Shown in pieces: positions 26,001-36,128 of a stretch of DNA of 64,000 bases. The translations under genes were made by a program, and so were the position numbers. The stretch's first letter is position 1. Every line of letters begins with the position of its first letter. This stretch comes from Hydractinia symbiolongicarpus (taxonomy: Eukaryota; Cnidaria; Hydrozoa; Anthoathecata; Hydractiniidae), in assembly GCF_029227915.1 (NCBI RefSeq), contig NC_079875.1:11343001-11407000 (forward strand), read 5' to 3'. The notes beneath the pieces were generated by a model. It had not been told where the DNA came from. It ran no database searches and worked only from the letters and a program-made list of their open reading frames with translations.

Positions 26001-28834
26001 TAGACATGAGTCAAACGTTCTACTGACCGAGCTCCCATTGACATGCATGTCAAGGATATAGAAGGTAATGAAAAATTGGACTAAAAAACACTCATCTTGT
26101 CAATATGAATACATACCAAAAATATGAACCAATACAAATGCGTAAAGGCATCGAAATAGAAAGATTAATCTTATGTAAAAACAAGTCCATGATTTTTCCA
26201 AGGTTTCTAGAATTTTCACCACACTTATAGTTAATGGAGTATGATTTCACGCGAAAAGGAAAATAGAACAACTATAATCTTATAATCAAAATATGTTTAA
26301 AATATGTTTAATTTGTTGTCAACAATGACAAGTGAAAGAAAAAAAAATTGAAATAATTATCCCACCGGTTGTGAAGCATCCTCTTCTTCTGCTTTAGTTT
26401 GATATGCATATTGAAACAGACTTCCAGATGTTGGATAACCATGTGATTCTGAAGAATTACTGTGAGACGCATATGATAACGAAGTCTCTCCATAAGGTGC
26501 AGTAACACTTCCATATTGCGTTGCAGCATTATTATATATTTCTGTAACTTGACCATATGGCTCTGTTACACTACTATATGGAGAAGTCACACCACCATAT
26601 GGTGCAGATACACCACCAAATGGTGTAGGTACACTACTATAAGGTTTAGTGACATTACTGTAGGTCTCAGTAACACTGTTATAAGGTTCTGTTGCACTAT
26701 TGTTAGATGTAGTTTCACTACCATAGGGCTCAGTAACACTGCTATAAGGTTCAGTTACGGTACCATAGGGTGCAGTTACGCTATTACTCGTGCTACTACC
26801 AATTGTCTTTTTAATATCACTCTGTATAATTTCATTGCTTTTGTTATTACTTTCTATGGAAACATTTATAACAGATTGTTTCAAGTCTGGTGAATTCTTT
26901 GCAGACGTTGTTGAAGTGACTTCTGTTTTTTTGAATAAGTTCGCAAAGAATGCATTATTCTTAGTTGCAGTAGATGTGGAATTGGAAGTCTTTTGTTTAT
27001 CATCTGTAGAAGTTGTTTGTTTATTATCTGGAGAAGTTATTTGTTTATTATCCGGAGATATTACCTGACTATTAGTTGAGTTTTCACCTACCAGGTTACC
27101 TGAATTTTCAACAGTAACTGTCTTTGCAGTAGACGATGGAACACTGACCTCCTTACTTCCATTTTCATTATTTATCGTTTCAGAGAGAACATCGAGAGAG
27201 AAAAAGTTATCACTTGACACGTCATCTTCATCATCGTCACTCTGTTCATCTGATTTTACTGGATTTAAACTATCAACTACTTTATCTGTGTTCACTTCTT
27301 TTTTCTTCGTTAAACTGTGAGGCATCAGCATTCGATTGGTTTCCTTTTGAAAAACACGATTTTTATTTTGTCCAACTGTGACGCTGTGTCGAGGTTTGGG
27401 TAACATTGAAAACAAGGTTGATTTCGACTAAAATAAAAACAAATTAGAATTTTTTCTTTGTATTTTACTCTAGTGTTGTTACGCAAAAAAAAAAAAAGTT
27501 TTTGTAAGGATTTTTTTTCACATGGTTGGGGATGCAGCCATTTTGAAATCAGTATATAATAGCTTTTTATGATAATAATTTATAGTATTTCCAGAGGTCA
27601 GTTATTAGTGCCTACAGTGAGAAAAACTTGATTTGTCAATTTCCTCGTACTCAAAATGCAACTACAGCTTAAAAAGGATAATAAACCCAACCACACCAAG
27701 AGGAAAGGCTGTACACGATGTCATTATTTGCAACACAAACTTTATGGAGTCACGCCATAAGTCACTTGAGTGTCCTTTGTGCAAAATGTTTCAAAATCTC
27801 AAATATTAAGGCTAAGAGTATACTTGCATTTAATTTTCCCGCCATCCAAAGTCGTCATATTTTCAAGAAAATGTGTTGTGAAAATCTAAGGTTTGGAGGT
27901 CTAGTAAAAAACACTAGCAAACAGCATATTTCAGAAAAGTGGTCTAAAGAAAATTAAAAAACTAGAAGTATATACCATGTTTGTAATGATTGTTTTCTTA
28001 GATTCCTCCTCATCTGAATCTGAATCATCATCAACCTATACAAATAATAGCAACAAAACAAGGAATAGTTATATATACTTAAAACAGTAAATATTAGAAT
28101 TTCTTACATTAAAATGATAGTACTCTGCTCGATTGTGTCATATTAAAAAGTAACAATCAAACATAAAAGAACATTGCTGTCAGAATTAGGGTGCATTCAA
28201 AACTTACACAAGTTGACAAAGAGACAACTGAAATAAAATTATTTAATCACTTAAAGACAATTAAATACTTGAAAGATGTGAGATGAATTAATATTGCTCA
28301 GCCAGGCAAACTTTTTGTGGAATTGGGGGAGCAGTTAATGGCTCAGCTAGTTTCTTATTTCTCAGAAGCGATCACTATGCCTTATTGATAGGCCTGACAT
28401 AGGTAAAAATACTATACCTTTCGTAATGTTGGAATCGATATCTTAACAGGTTGCTTCTTGGTGCCCTTAACTGGTTTTGGAAGATTTAAAATTTTTCTTT
28501 GAATTGAATTACTACTAGAAGCGGGCGTTGATATTACTGTATCAGATAATGGTTTCCTTGACATGAACTCATCTTCTTTTTCTTCAATTACATTAACTGG
28601 GCTGTCTTTTGGTTGTGGTAACAATGAAAACAAAGAACTTTTCGTAGCAGCAGATGAATCTTTGGTTCTAGTGCTACTGGGTTGCACACTCTGCCATTGA
28701 TCCTCATCTTCAATATCAAGCATATTGCCATTCTCATTGTCTTTGTTTTGTACTATGCTGGGAGCCACTGTTACTTCAATCTCTTCACCTTCACTCTCGT
28801 TTTCACTGTCGCTATATGCTGCCACCAATGACAT
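23050..28834 (-). CDS. PRCC: PRCC orthologue (spliceosome-associated proline-rich mitotic checkpoint factor), 7 coding exons
   Basis: Coding exons on the minus strand: 28834-28418, 28035-27976, 27427-26366, 25606-25547, 24942-24808, 23620-23555, 23136-23050; all phase 0, about 628 residues against about 490 in vertebrates. The start MSLVAAYSDSE is the PRCC N-terminal signature. An acidic segment DDDSDSDEEESKKT, the conserved SMLPKPRH and RMLMPHSLTKK stretches, LKALQGSKRRHEE, KRKHQITYLA and the C-terminal SRYGF follow in family order. PRCC is nuclear and associates with spliceosome components and MAD2B. The extra length is mostly exon 3, with about 15 degenerate TEPYSSV-like heptads. An acceptor at 28855/28854 points to a non-coding first exon further upstream. 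Confidence 0.94.
24285..24560 (+). repeat. Dispersed TGATGACGTCATCA-family repeat, copy B
   Basis: Homologous to 10670-11235 in the same orientation. It lies in a PRCC intron. An internal inverted pair, ACCACCCGTTTCG and CGAAACGGGTGGT, makes a strong hairpin. Confidence 0.7.
25865..26042 (-). mobile_element. tRNA-derived SINE, family 2
   Basis: On the minus strand the head reads like a tRNA: GGGAGCTCGGTCAGTAGAA (A-box region), a CAT-bearing anticodon-like loop, and GGTGCGATCCCC (diverged B box). A non-tRNA body follows. It lies in the PRCC intron between exons 3 and 4. A free functional tRNA is unlikely because the acceptor stem does not close. Confidence 0.6.
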
Positions 28835-28899
28835 TCTTAATTCATAGAAATAAACTAAAAAAAAGATGTACAGAACTTGTAATCTAATCCACAATCTAA

Positions 28900-30237
28900 A
28901 CTAAAATATTGAGACAAAGCCAGTTTTTTTTTCATTTAGCAGTCAAGGCTTTACAGTCTGCAAAGTTGCTATCTTGCACACACGTAGGCCAGAAATTAGG
29001 GCGAGTTTGTTATTTCAGTAAAACATTTAAACATGTTCTCATTTTCAGTTTTCAATAAAATTTTCAGGATAATGTTTTCTTATCTATATATATCTTTCAA
29101 TTTTAACTATTAGGACCTCAAAAAATATGGCTACCTGTTTTTCTTTGGTGTAAAGCCGTTGACAAATCACACAAGTGTTGAAGACATATATATATATAAA
29201 TTATACAAAACTTAAAAAGCTGTCTTATTGAAAAAATCACTTACACTTGGTGGCCAGTGTGGGCTACTACTGAGTCAGAAGACAAAAGTTTAAATGTTGC
29301 TGATTGAAAAAAAACACATCTGTTGCAGTTGGACAAGTTAGAATGGATGAAACCTTTGTTGTTGAAAGATCTCAAGAGTGGTACTACCATATACTATACT
29401 ACCATATTGTCGAAGATGGAACACCAAGACCTGGTTTCAGTTTGTCACAGGTTTGGGTTAGAAACTGAAGGTAATGTTGACATTAATATGTTGTCTCCAT
29501 AATGTAGACTAATTAACAATAGTGAATGTCCTTGGTGGGGCCTCAAGTGGTTGTGCAGTTGTGTTGATATCCAGTTGTGTTGTTATGTTACAGATCAAGT
29601 TGTGTTGTTGCGTTCCCGCTGGTTGTGTTTGTGATACCACAGAGTAATCAAGTGAGACAATCAAACTAAGTCATTATTGTTAATTAACAGGTAATACCTA
29701 TTTTCTGCTACGGCGCATGCGCATATATTTTTTAAAGAACATAAACAAAGTCCTGATGGAGGATATCAATTAATTGGAAGCCTATATAAATTGATAGGGA
29801 GAATTTACTAACCCTTTTATAAATCCATTTTCTATACATATAAACTCAACTTATGTCAATGTCAACTTAAGTAAATCCATTCATGGAATAGCCCAAAACA
29901 ACTACTGCAAGGCTCCAAGAATTCAAAATTTATTTAGGGTAGTAGGTCAAAAGGACAAGCTTAGTGGTGGCATTAGTCTAATGTGTTAGATTTAAGATGC
30001 CCAATAGAAAGGCTTTTCAGAAAATTGACATTTGTGCTGCAGTCATTAGAGCAATAATTCCTAGCAATCCTCCTAGACCATAACTTGAAGAGCCTGCCCA
30101 GCTTACAGTAGTCTCAATGAAACAGATTATGCTTAGCCATTTTAAATAAAAAGATTGCAACCTCTTTTCACAGATCTTAGTAGCACTGTTCTGCCCAATC
30201 TTGAACGCGCACCGTCTTAAGACTGGCTAGGCCAATC
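28900..30237. other. Intronic/intergenic AT-rich stretch
   Basis: No supported gene. It would be the first PRCC intron if the candidate 5' exon ending at 30921 is real. It has degenerate CAGTTGTGTTG repeats near 29545-29640. Confidence 0.45.
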
Positions 30238-30450
30238 TTCCGACAGTGAGTTGTCTAGTAGAGCATGGGCCCTAATTGGGTCTGCGTCGCTCAAAATGAG
30301 CATTAAATACTCTAGGACTCTCCATCTAAGCCATGGCCCCTCCTGGAAATAATAGACAGGGTATATCCCTCGATATTTGTGAGGCTAGCCATGTAAAATA
30401 TCTATCTATCTATCTAACTATCTATCTATCTAGCTATCTATCCATCTTTT
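30238..30450 (+). mobile_element. SINE family 1, copy C, 5'-truncated, with (TATC)n tail
   Basis: It shares the AGTTGTCTAGTAGAGC to ACTCTAGGACTCTCCATCTA body with copy A but lacks the tRNA head. A further tail ends in (TATC)n at 30401-30446, as expected for LINE-mobilised SINEs. Confidence 0.75.
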
Positions 30451-30760
30451 TTGAAAAATGAATCTGATATTTGAGACCAAAATTTATTACAGTAGGTATG
30501 TATCTTAATTCGGCAGTGAGATGAAAACGAAAGACTCAAAAAAAAAATCAAAAAATCATAGGAACAAAAAAAATCTCTACCAAAGAAATTGAAAATATTT
30601 TCTTTGGGCAAAAAAATACAAGTATAATCTCAACACAGCAGCGTCGCCATCTTGATTATCTTGATAATCCGTGACAAATTTCCGTTCGCCCGGCATAAGT
30701 AGACCGGAATCGTTGCATACATGCCGGATGCCACACCGCGGCCCTTGCCTTCACTGTTTC

Positions 30761-30793
30761 CGGTGTGTGTGGTGACATTCACCACACACACCG
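30761..30793. repeat. Perfect 14-bp hairpin, GC-rich
   Basis: CGGTGTGTGTGGTG (30761-30774) and its exact reverse complement (30780-30793) flank a 5-base loop. It sits in a locally GC- and CpG-richer block (about 30680-30870) that could be a promoter. Confidence 0.85.
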
Positions 30794-30920
30794 TTCTATG
30801 GTTAGCGTCGCAAATGCCGACTGGTTACACACAAAATTTCCGGACGTCGCCGTAAACAGTATTGCGGAGATACCGGTAGAAAATAAGAAAATATCGTCAC
30901 AAACCGCAAATAGTACTTAC

Positions 30921-31010
30921 CAATAGTAGGCGCAGGTTGACTTTTCGATTAAAAGATAAAACCGTTTAAGTTTACCAGTCGTTGGTTATGATGTAATTTT
31001 CCAACACGCA
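30921..31010 (-). other. Candidate PRCC non-coding first exon
   Basis: A strong splice donor (CTATTG then GTAAGTACT) is read on the minus strand at 30921/30920. With the acceptor before 28854 it would define a 2.07-kb first intron ahead of the PRCC start codon. The upstream end is unknown. This rests on splice signals alone. Confidence 0.3.
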
Positions 31011-31296
31011 GCCTAAAATCATTCACATGTGATCTTCCGGAATTGGTATAATCTCTTCAACCGTTCGTCAAAAGTTGCTACGCCAGTTTCTGAAAAAAAT
31101 ATTGTACATGGGACATTGCTGCGACCTTGTTTCGAGGGGATTTTGCCTTGCTGATTAACTTGATAGCGCTGGCACAATACTACTCGTTTTCCTCTCATTC
31201 TGAATCTTTATCACTACTATCGATGACCAATGTAACTGACGTTATTCTGCATAAAATTTCACACCGTTAAAGAAAAACAGAGAAGGAAAAAGTCAA

Positions 31297-33242
31297 GTAG
31301 CTATAATAGGGTTTAATTCTGGCAAGTACGACATCAACCTCATCGAGCGGTATTTTGTCGAGGAACTTGCACAAGACGATAAGATCAAGGTGGCGAAAAA
31401 AGATAACGACTACATGTTCCTCACCACCTCGAGGTTTAAATTTCTCGACATCGAAAATTTCCTTGCTCCTGGTCTAAGCTATGACGGTTCGTGCAAGTCG
31501 TTGGAATGTAAGCTGCAAAAGCTCGTGTTTCCATACGAGTGGTTGACGAGCCACGACAAGCTAAACCATGTTGGGCCTGTGGCTCACGAGGACTTTCATA
31601 GCCGTCTAAGTGGGAAAAGTTGCTACGCCGTGAACAAGACGATTTTGCAGTATGATAGGGATGAAATCGATATTTTGAAGGAGGCGGTAAGTATCCTGGG
31701 TGTATCAATACGCTACGTTCTTAACAAGTCCCTACGGTTGAACCCCAAGCTAGAGCTATACGCTCCGGGAGACCCAGGCAGGCATAGGTGCGAGGACTCT
31801 TGCTACATCAATAGTTGTAAGAGTTGTAAACAGGTATAGAAAGCATGCGAAAAATGCACAAGGAATGAGGCCTACGACCTTTTGCGGACGGGGATGGTGG
31901 GTGGTCCCGCGATCGTATTCTGTAGATACCACGAACGAGACGTGACGGGTATCAGATCTCACGTGTACAGCGAACTCAACAAGTGTAGAACCATTCTAGG
32001 GTACGACGCAAATATGCTCTACCCAAGTACCTTGATGCAAGTCTTTCCCTGTGGGAAGGAGCAGTTGATGAAGGTGGCCACACCAACATCAGCACATAAC
32101 TTAGAGCTACTGGCGCGAGGTGTGGTGGATGGATCGTTGTTTGGGTTTGCCCAGGTTGATATCGAGGTGCCTGAGTATCTGCGTAACAAATTCGGCGAAA
32201 TGGCTCCCCTGTTTCTCGTCAATGAGATACGTGTTGATCAATTCCCCGAGCACATGCACGAATACTTAAATACTACGGGTCGCAAGCGTGTTCCAGGTAC
32301 ACGTAAGCTTTTGGGGTTGATGAGAGCTGCTAAAATCCTACTGTATCCCCCTGTGCTAAAATGGTACTTTGACCATGGGCTGAAAGTGATTGCCTTTTGT
32401 CAATTCCTCAAGTATGCTAAAGGTAGGCCCTTTGAATGGTTCCCGGAAGAGACTGCTGATGCACGACGACAGGCTGATAAAGACCCCAACAAACGTATTG
32501 CGGGGAATACGGCAAAGTTAAAAGGCAACTCGTTCTACGGCAAGATGATTGAAGATTTGGCGAGGCACGCAATTACTAAGTTTAGGAGGGATGAAAAGGA
32601 GGTTGATGCAGTCCTGCAAAGCCCGTACCTCGAGGACCATGAAGAGATTGGGGATGCGTATGAGGTAAGAAGGAGCAAACACAAGCGTACTATCGATAGA
32701 GCCTACCAGTGTGGTATTGCAGTGTACCAATTGACCAAGCTTCGCATGATTGAATTTTACTACGATTTTCTGGACAAGTACGTGGATCGTCGAGACTTTG
32801 AGTTTATTTACATGGACACTTACAGTGCGTATTTTTCCATCTCTGGAGAAGATTTCAGGAATGTCGTTCGTCCCGAACTGCTTGACGAGTATGTAAAAAA
32901 CTGGCTCGTCACTGATAAGTACTCGAGTTGACAGGAGAGTTATTTAAAGCGAAATTTATTAGGTTTCGGATGATTGCCCTCACAGCCAAGTGTTATTTCA
33001 TCGAGGGTAAAGAGGGTACGAAATTTTCATGCAAGGGCATGCCAAAGAAGCAAAAATGCTGTGACCTGAAGTAGATACTGAGTGCGCTGAGGGGTGGTTT
33101 AGACATGGCCAAAAACGTAGGTTTTCGGGTACACAACCAGGGGATGGTTACGTATGAACAAAACAAGCTCGGGCTCTCGGTGTTTTACGATAAGAGAGTT
33201 GTACATGACGATGGTGTACATACCACCCCACTTGCGGTTTAG
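31297..33242 (+). pseudogene. Protein-primed family B DNA polymerase (pPolB), broken
   Basis: It would replicate the element from a terminal protein. The retained part starts at an exonuclease motif (GFNSGKYDINL), so the N-terminus is gone. Polymerase motif A (GYDANMLYPS, near 32005) and motif B (KLKGNSFYG, near 32514-32543) are present. Motif C reads YMDTYSAYF: the second catalytic aspartate of the usual DTD is Tyr (codon 32821-32823). There is an in-frame stop at 31837-31839, a frame change near 32915-32930, and another stop in the C-terminal frame at 33072-33074. The end includes MVTYEQNKLGLSVFY, typical of Polinton polymerases. Non-functional. Confidence 0.93.
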
Positions 33243-33251
33243 GCTAATAAA

Positions 33252-33356
33252 ATGGAGGTGTGTTTGTATATTGCTATAGTTCTACCGTATGTCCTGATCG
33301 CTTATGTACTTTTTCGTTATAAACGACTACTAATAAAGATGTTTGATATTGTTTGA
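33252..33356 (+). CDS. Tiny membrane-peptide ORF in the Polinton
   Basis: 34 residues, mostly one hydrophobic helix followed by a basic end. Its 3' end runs into the 10-bp duplication at 33341-33360. It may be real, or a chance frame left after decay of the next gene. Confidence 0.3.
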   Translation: MEVCLYIAIVLPYVLIAYVLFRYKRLLIKMFDIV

Positions 33357-33967
33357 TATTGAGGCATTCGACAATGCCTCTGCGGAATACGAACAGATAG
33401 AGAAGCCTATCAATAAACGTCAAGCTTTGAAAGAGGCCCTACGTAACCCTAACGTTTTACCGAAGAAGTGTACAGAAGGGTTTGTCGACAAGGCCCCTGA
33501 TGAGGCAATCGACAAGGTACATACCGAGTACGCACAATGTGAGCTCCATGAAAAGGGGGAGAAGACTGCAAACGCACTTTCTACTCACGTAGTCAATCTG
33601 TATGCCAACATGATTGGGAACCTTGTGGATATCGACAGTGTCGAGAGACTGCGAAAAGAAATTGAGGATGATCCTATAATCCGAGACTCTATGACAGATC
33701 TCGGTATCCTGGTGTACTGCACCATTGGCAGATGTCTTGCACCGCTCCTGGTCCTGTCGCACACGGCGGGACATATGAACAAGAAGAAAGAGGATGCAGG
33801 AAGAGTTGCTCAGGAGCACAGGCTAGCAGCGCTGATGAGGGAGAGGAAGCTTGGAATAGCTCCACATTTAGAGAGTTTCTGAGATACTTCGAGAGGGCTT
33901 TAAACACCCCAAAGCTATACTCAATGGGATGAAAGAGAACATGGAGATCCTTGAGGACCAGGGTCTT
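33339..33967 (+). pseudogene. Conserved Polinton gene of unknown function, broken
   Basis: The main open frame (33343-33882, about 179 codons) is rich in charged residues, and includes NPNVLPKKCTEGFVDKAPDE and a moderately hydrophobic GRCLAPLLVLSHTAGH segment. The natural ATG at 33339 is knocked out of frame by an exact tandem duplication (GTTTGATATT twice, 33341-33360). After 33882 the coding signal continues in other frames to a TGA at 33977-33979 that overlaps the next ATG, so at least two further frame changes are present. Function unknown. Confidence 0.65.
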
Positions 33968-33975
33968 ATAATAAA

Positions 33976-34326
33976 ATGAGTGAGGAGTCTACTAATCAAG
34001 TCATAACCAAGAAGAACGAGGGTCGTGTTGCCGCCGAGAAGAGACTTGCGGAATGGAACCGAAAGAACAAAGCCAACTTACAGAAGAACGTGGGCAAAGG
34101 TTCTTTACAAGATGATCAAGAACCTGTAGCAAGTCCTCACAATTCAACGGACAATGTCTACATATATGGGATAAGGACTTTGGCTGTGCTTGCCATAGGA
34201 GTAGGCGTCTGGTATAACATTGGCAGGGGTGGGAATGAGTCTAACAAGCCGGCGGCCCATCCAGAGCCTCAGCAGGGAAAACAAGGCAAAAATCAGTCTC
34301 AGATTGACATCTTCAAGATGCATTGA
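33976..34326 (+). CDS. Intact small Polinton membrane protein (116 aa)
   Basis: Charged N-terminus (residues 1-55, including GRVAAEKRLAEWNRKNK), one transmembrane segment at about 62-82 (YGIRTLAVLAIGVGVWYNI), and a Pro/Gln/Lys-rich tail. The start ATG overlaps the preceding stop as ATGA, the tight packing typical of these elements. No break seen. Role unknown; a virion membrane or morphogenesis part is inference. Confidence 0.7.
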   Translation: MSEESTNQVITKKNEGRVAAEKRLAEWNRKNKANLQKNVGKGSLQDDQEPVASPHNSTDNVYIYGIRTLAVLAIGVGVWYNIGRGGNESNKPAAHPEPQQGKQGKNQSQIDIFKMH

Positions 34327-34353
34327 ATTTTTTCAAAAAATGACACTAAATAA

Positions 34354-34605
34354 ATGACCACAAGCTACGTAACCCCGAAAGAAAAGGAGATTTTGGATAT
34401 GCTTTATGAGACAGTCGTAGACCTATCTTTTACCTTTGCCTATGCCATGGCAAGTAAGAAATTGTTGGGTATTTCATGCCCTTTAAAAATGGATACAAAC
34501 GATGTCCTTAAGATGGTTGCTTATTTTGCTGCAGGTAGGGCGAGTCGCGAAATGCCCGTGAAAAAGGGGTGGTTACCCGCGAGTATCGTGCCAAAGCCAA
34601 AATGA
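34354..34605 (+). CDS. Intact small Polinton protein (83 aa)
   Basis: Follows the previous gene after 27 bp on the same strand. Helical and mildly hydrophobic in the middle (VVDLSFTFAYAMASKKLLG), with a conserved-looking FAAGRASREMP stretch and a basic Pro/Lys end. No break and no recognisable domain. Confidence 0.65.
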   Translation: MTTSYVTPKEKEILDMLYETVVDLSFTFAYAMASKKLLGISCPLKMDTNDVLKMVAYFAAGRASREMPVKKGWLPASIVPKPK

Positions 34606-34760
34606 GCGTAAAGTAAAGTTTCTATTTGAGGTAACGAAAAGACTTCACTACACAAATACGCAACCCATGTGGGCGAGTGAAAACATGTCAAAAGGCAACC
34701 GATATGTTTCAGAATAGACCGTCCGATAATATTTTTATTTGTCCTAGGACAAATAGAAAT

Positions 34761-34999
34761 ATGGAGGAGGCCAAAAAGTGTTCAAAATGTTTAAAATCTG
34801 TTGCCTTGAACCAGTTCAAGATCACACGCGACGTTCAACCAAATTGTCAATGGAGCGCAGGCGCCGCCCCGGCACGTACCCTGTACATGAGGTTATAGCT
34901 ATCTGTAAGGCCCATATTGAAGCTCGGTTCTCTGAGGGCTACACTTGCAAGCTCTATGAATATTTACACGTTCACCATAAGATACCGTTTAAATATTAG
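34761..34999 (+). pseudogene. Zinc-finger-like Polinton protein, frameshifted
   Basis: The first frame begins MEEAKKCSKCLKSV, a CxxC knuckle followed by a NQFKITRD stretch and a further Cys, typical of small Polinton zinc-binding proteins. It stops at 34896-34898. The frame ending at 34997-34999 carries the likely C-terminus with Cys and His residues (AICKAH, LHVHHKIPFKY). The second zinc pair is lost through the frame change. DNA or RNA binding is inferred from the zinc-binding pattern. Confidence 0.6.
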
Positions 35000-35057
35000 G
35001 AGACTGGCAGGTCTTCAACGCTTGCCGAGATCGCCAAGGCGTATACCACACTAGTAA

Positions 35058-35210
35058 ATGGAGAACAGACGTTGTAGAGGATGCAAAAAACTGCTTCCCC
35101 CTTGCAAGTTTAAAATTAAGGGCAATGGTCGAACCAAAAGTTGTAGGCTAAAGCGAAGGCGAGGCAGCGTACCAAATACAAGGACATCAAGGACGTTGAT
35201 TATGAAGTAG
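35058..35210 (+). CDS. Small CxxC zinc-ribbon-like Polinton ORF (50 aa)
   Basis: Starts MENRRCRGCKKLLPPCKF with a CxxC knuckle and later Cys and basic residues. It resembles the preceding zinc-finger-like gene in size and pattern, so the two may be paralogues. The second half probably belongs in another frame, which stays open past 35210 and overlaps the ATPase start. Truncation is therefore likely. Confidence 0.5.
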   Translation: MENRRCRGCKKLLPPCKFKIKGNGRTKSCRLKRRRGSVPNTRTSRTLIMK

Positions 35211-35334
35211 ACCCTATCAATATTGATAGGAAAATTAGAGGGTTTAAACAGTATGAAGATTACCTACTTTTTTATACCCTGTTCACATGTGACATTATAC
35301 CTCGGTACGCCGAACTCATCGGGGCACCCTCCGA

Positions 35335-35975
35335 GAGCCCGGAAAAGGCACTGCTCGTCGGGAGATATCAAAAGGCGTTGCGATATTTTCACAGGTCCGA
35401 CGTCTTGTGGCAAGATACAACGTGTTTTGGATTTGCTGGAAAATGAGTATAAAAAGCACTACCACAATATCATCATTTTGTGTCCTACCATACGTTGGAA
35501 TAGATCTTATCTCGAAAGGTCCTCATTTTGAAAGGATAGTTATGTGTTCCTTATAGACCATGGAATTGAGCTGTTTGAATGGATTCAGAAATTGTCGTCG
35601 TTACTAGTTGGAGAGGAGAGTCTCTTCGTTGTGGACGACATCATAGCCGACAAGAGCCTCGACAAGCGTCGACAAAGCCTACTTGAATTGGCTATTTCGG
35701 GTACGCATCGCAAACACAGCTTGTGGCTACTCACGCAGAGCTATACCGCATTGCCCAAGAATCTGAAGAGGCAAAAGAAGCAGTTCTTCCTCTGGTACCG
35801 ACATGAGAGGAATTGATAAAGAGACGAACATGATCTCTGATTGGGATGACATCAAGGCTGATCTGAAAAAGTCAAAGCATGCGTGCTTGTATGTGAGATT
35901 GGAACACCCCAGGGCTTGGAAGATCTTTGAGTGTAGTCTTCCTAAACACGTTACTATAATAAAAAGATATCGTCG
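35335..35975 (+). pseudogene. A32-like FtsK/HerA packaging ATPase, broken
   Basis: This family pumps the genome into capsids. The Walker A region reads GPTSCGKIQ: the Ser/Thr after Lys that binds magnesium is Ile (codon 35415-35417). The Walker B region is ESLFVVDDI, followed by the sensor-like SLWLLTQSYTALPKNL. A stop lies in frame at 35529-35531. Near 35800 the coding signal moves to another frame, which carries the NMISDWDDIKADLKKSKH segment through about 35975. The natural start is uncertain. Confidence 0.87.
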
Positions 35976-36128
35976 CAAGTTATGTTCAACGCAGGAGCCA
36001 TCGAGACACTATCCAACAATCAAAATCAACCTATGTTAAAACGTGCCGATTTAGGACGTTTCCTGGGTACTGAAAATATTGCGGAGTCTTAGCGAGATAT
36101 TCCCACCCTTGCACGCCATGAGATATAA

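Noticed and set aside
25975-26040. Functional tRNA gene
   Set aside because: A- and B-box-like words are present, but the acceptor stem does not close and a SINE body follows.
26516-27068. Plus-strand ORFs of 125 and 92 codons opposite PRCC exon 3
   Set aside because: Antisense shadows of the heptad-repeat exon, whose minus frame has PRCC motifs and correct splice borders.
33457-33907. Minus-strand ORFs of 120, 65 and 72 codons within the Polinton
   Set aside because: Shadows of the + strand gene; GC-richer DNA lowers stop density in all frames.
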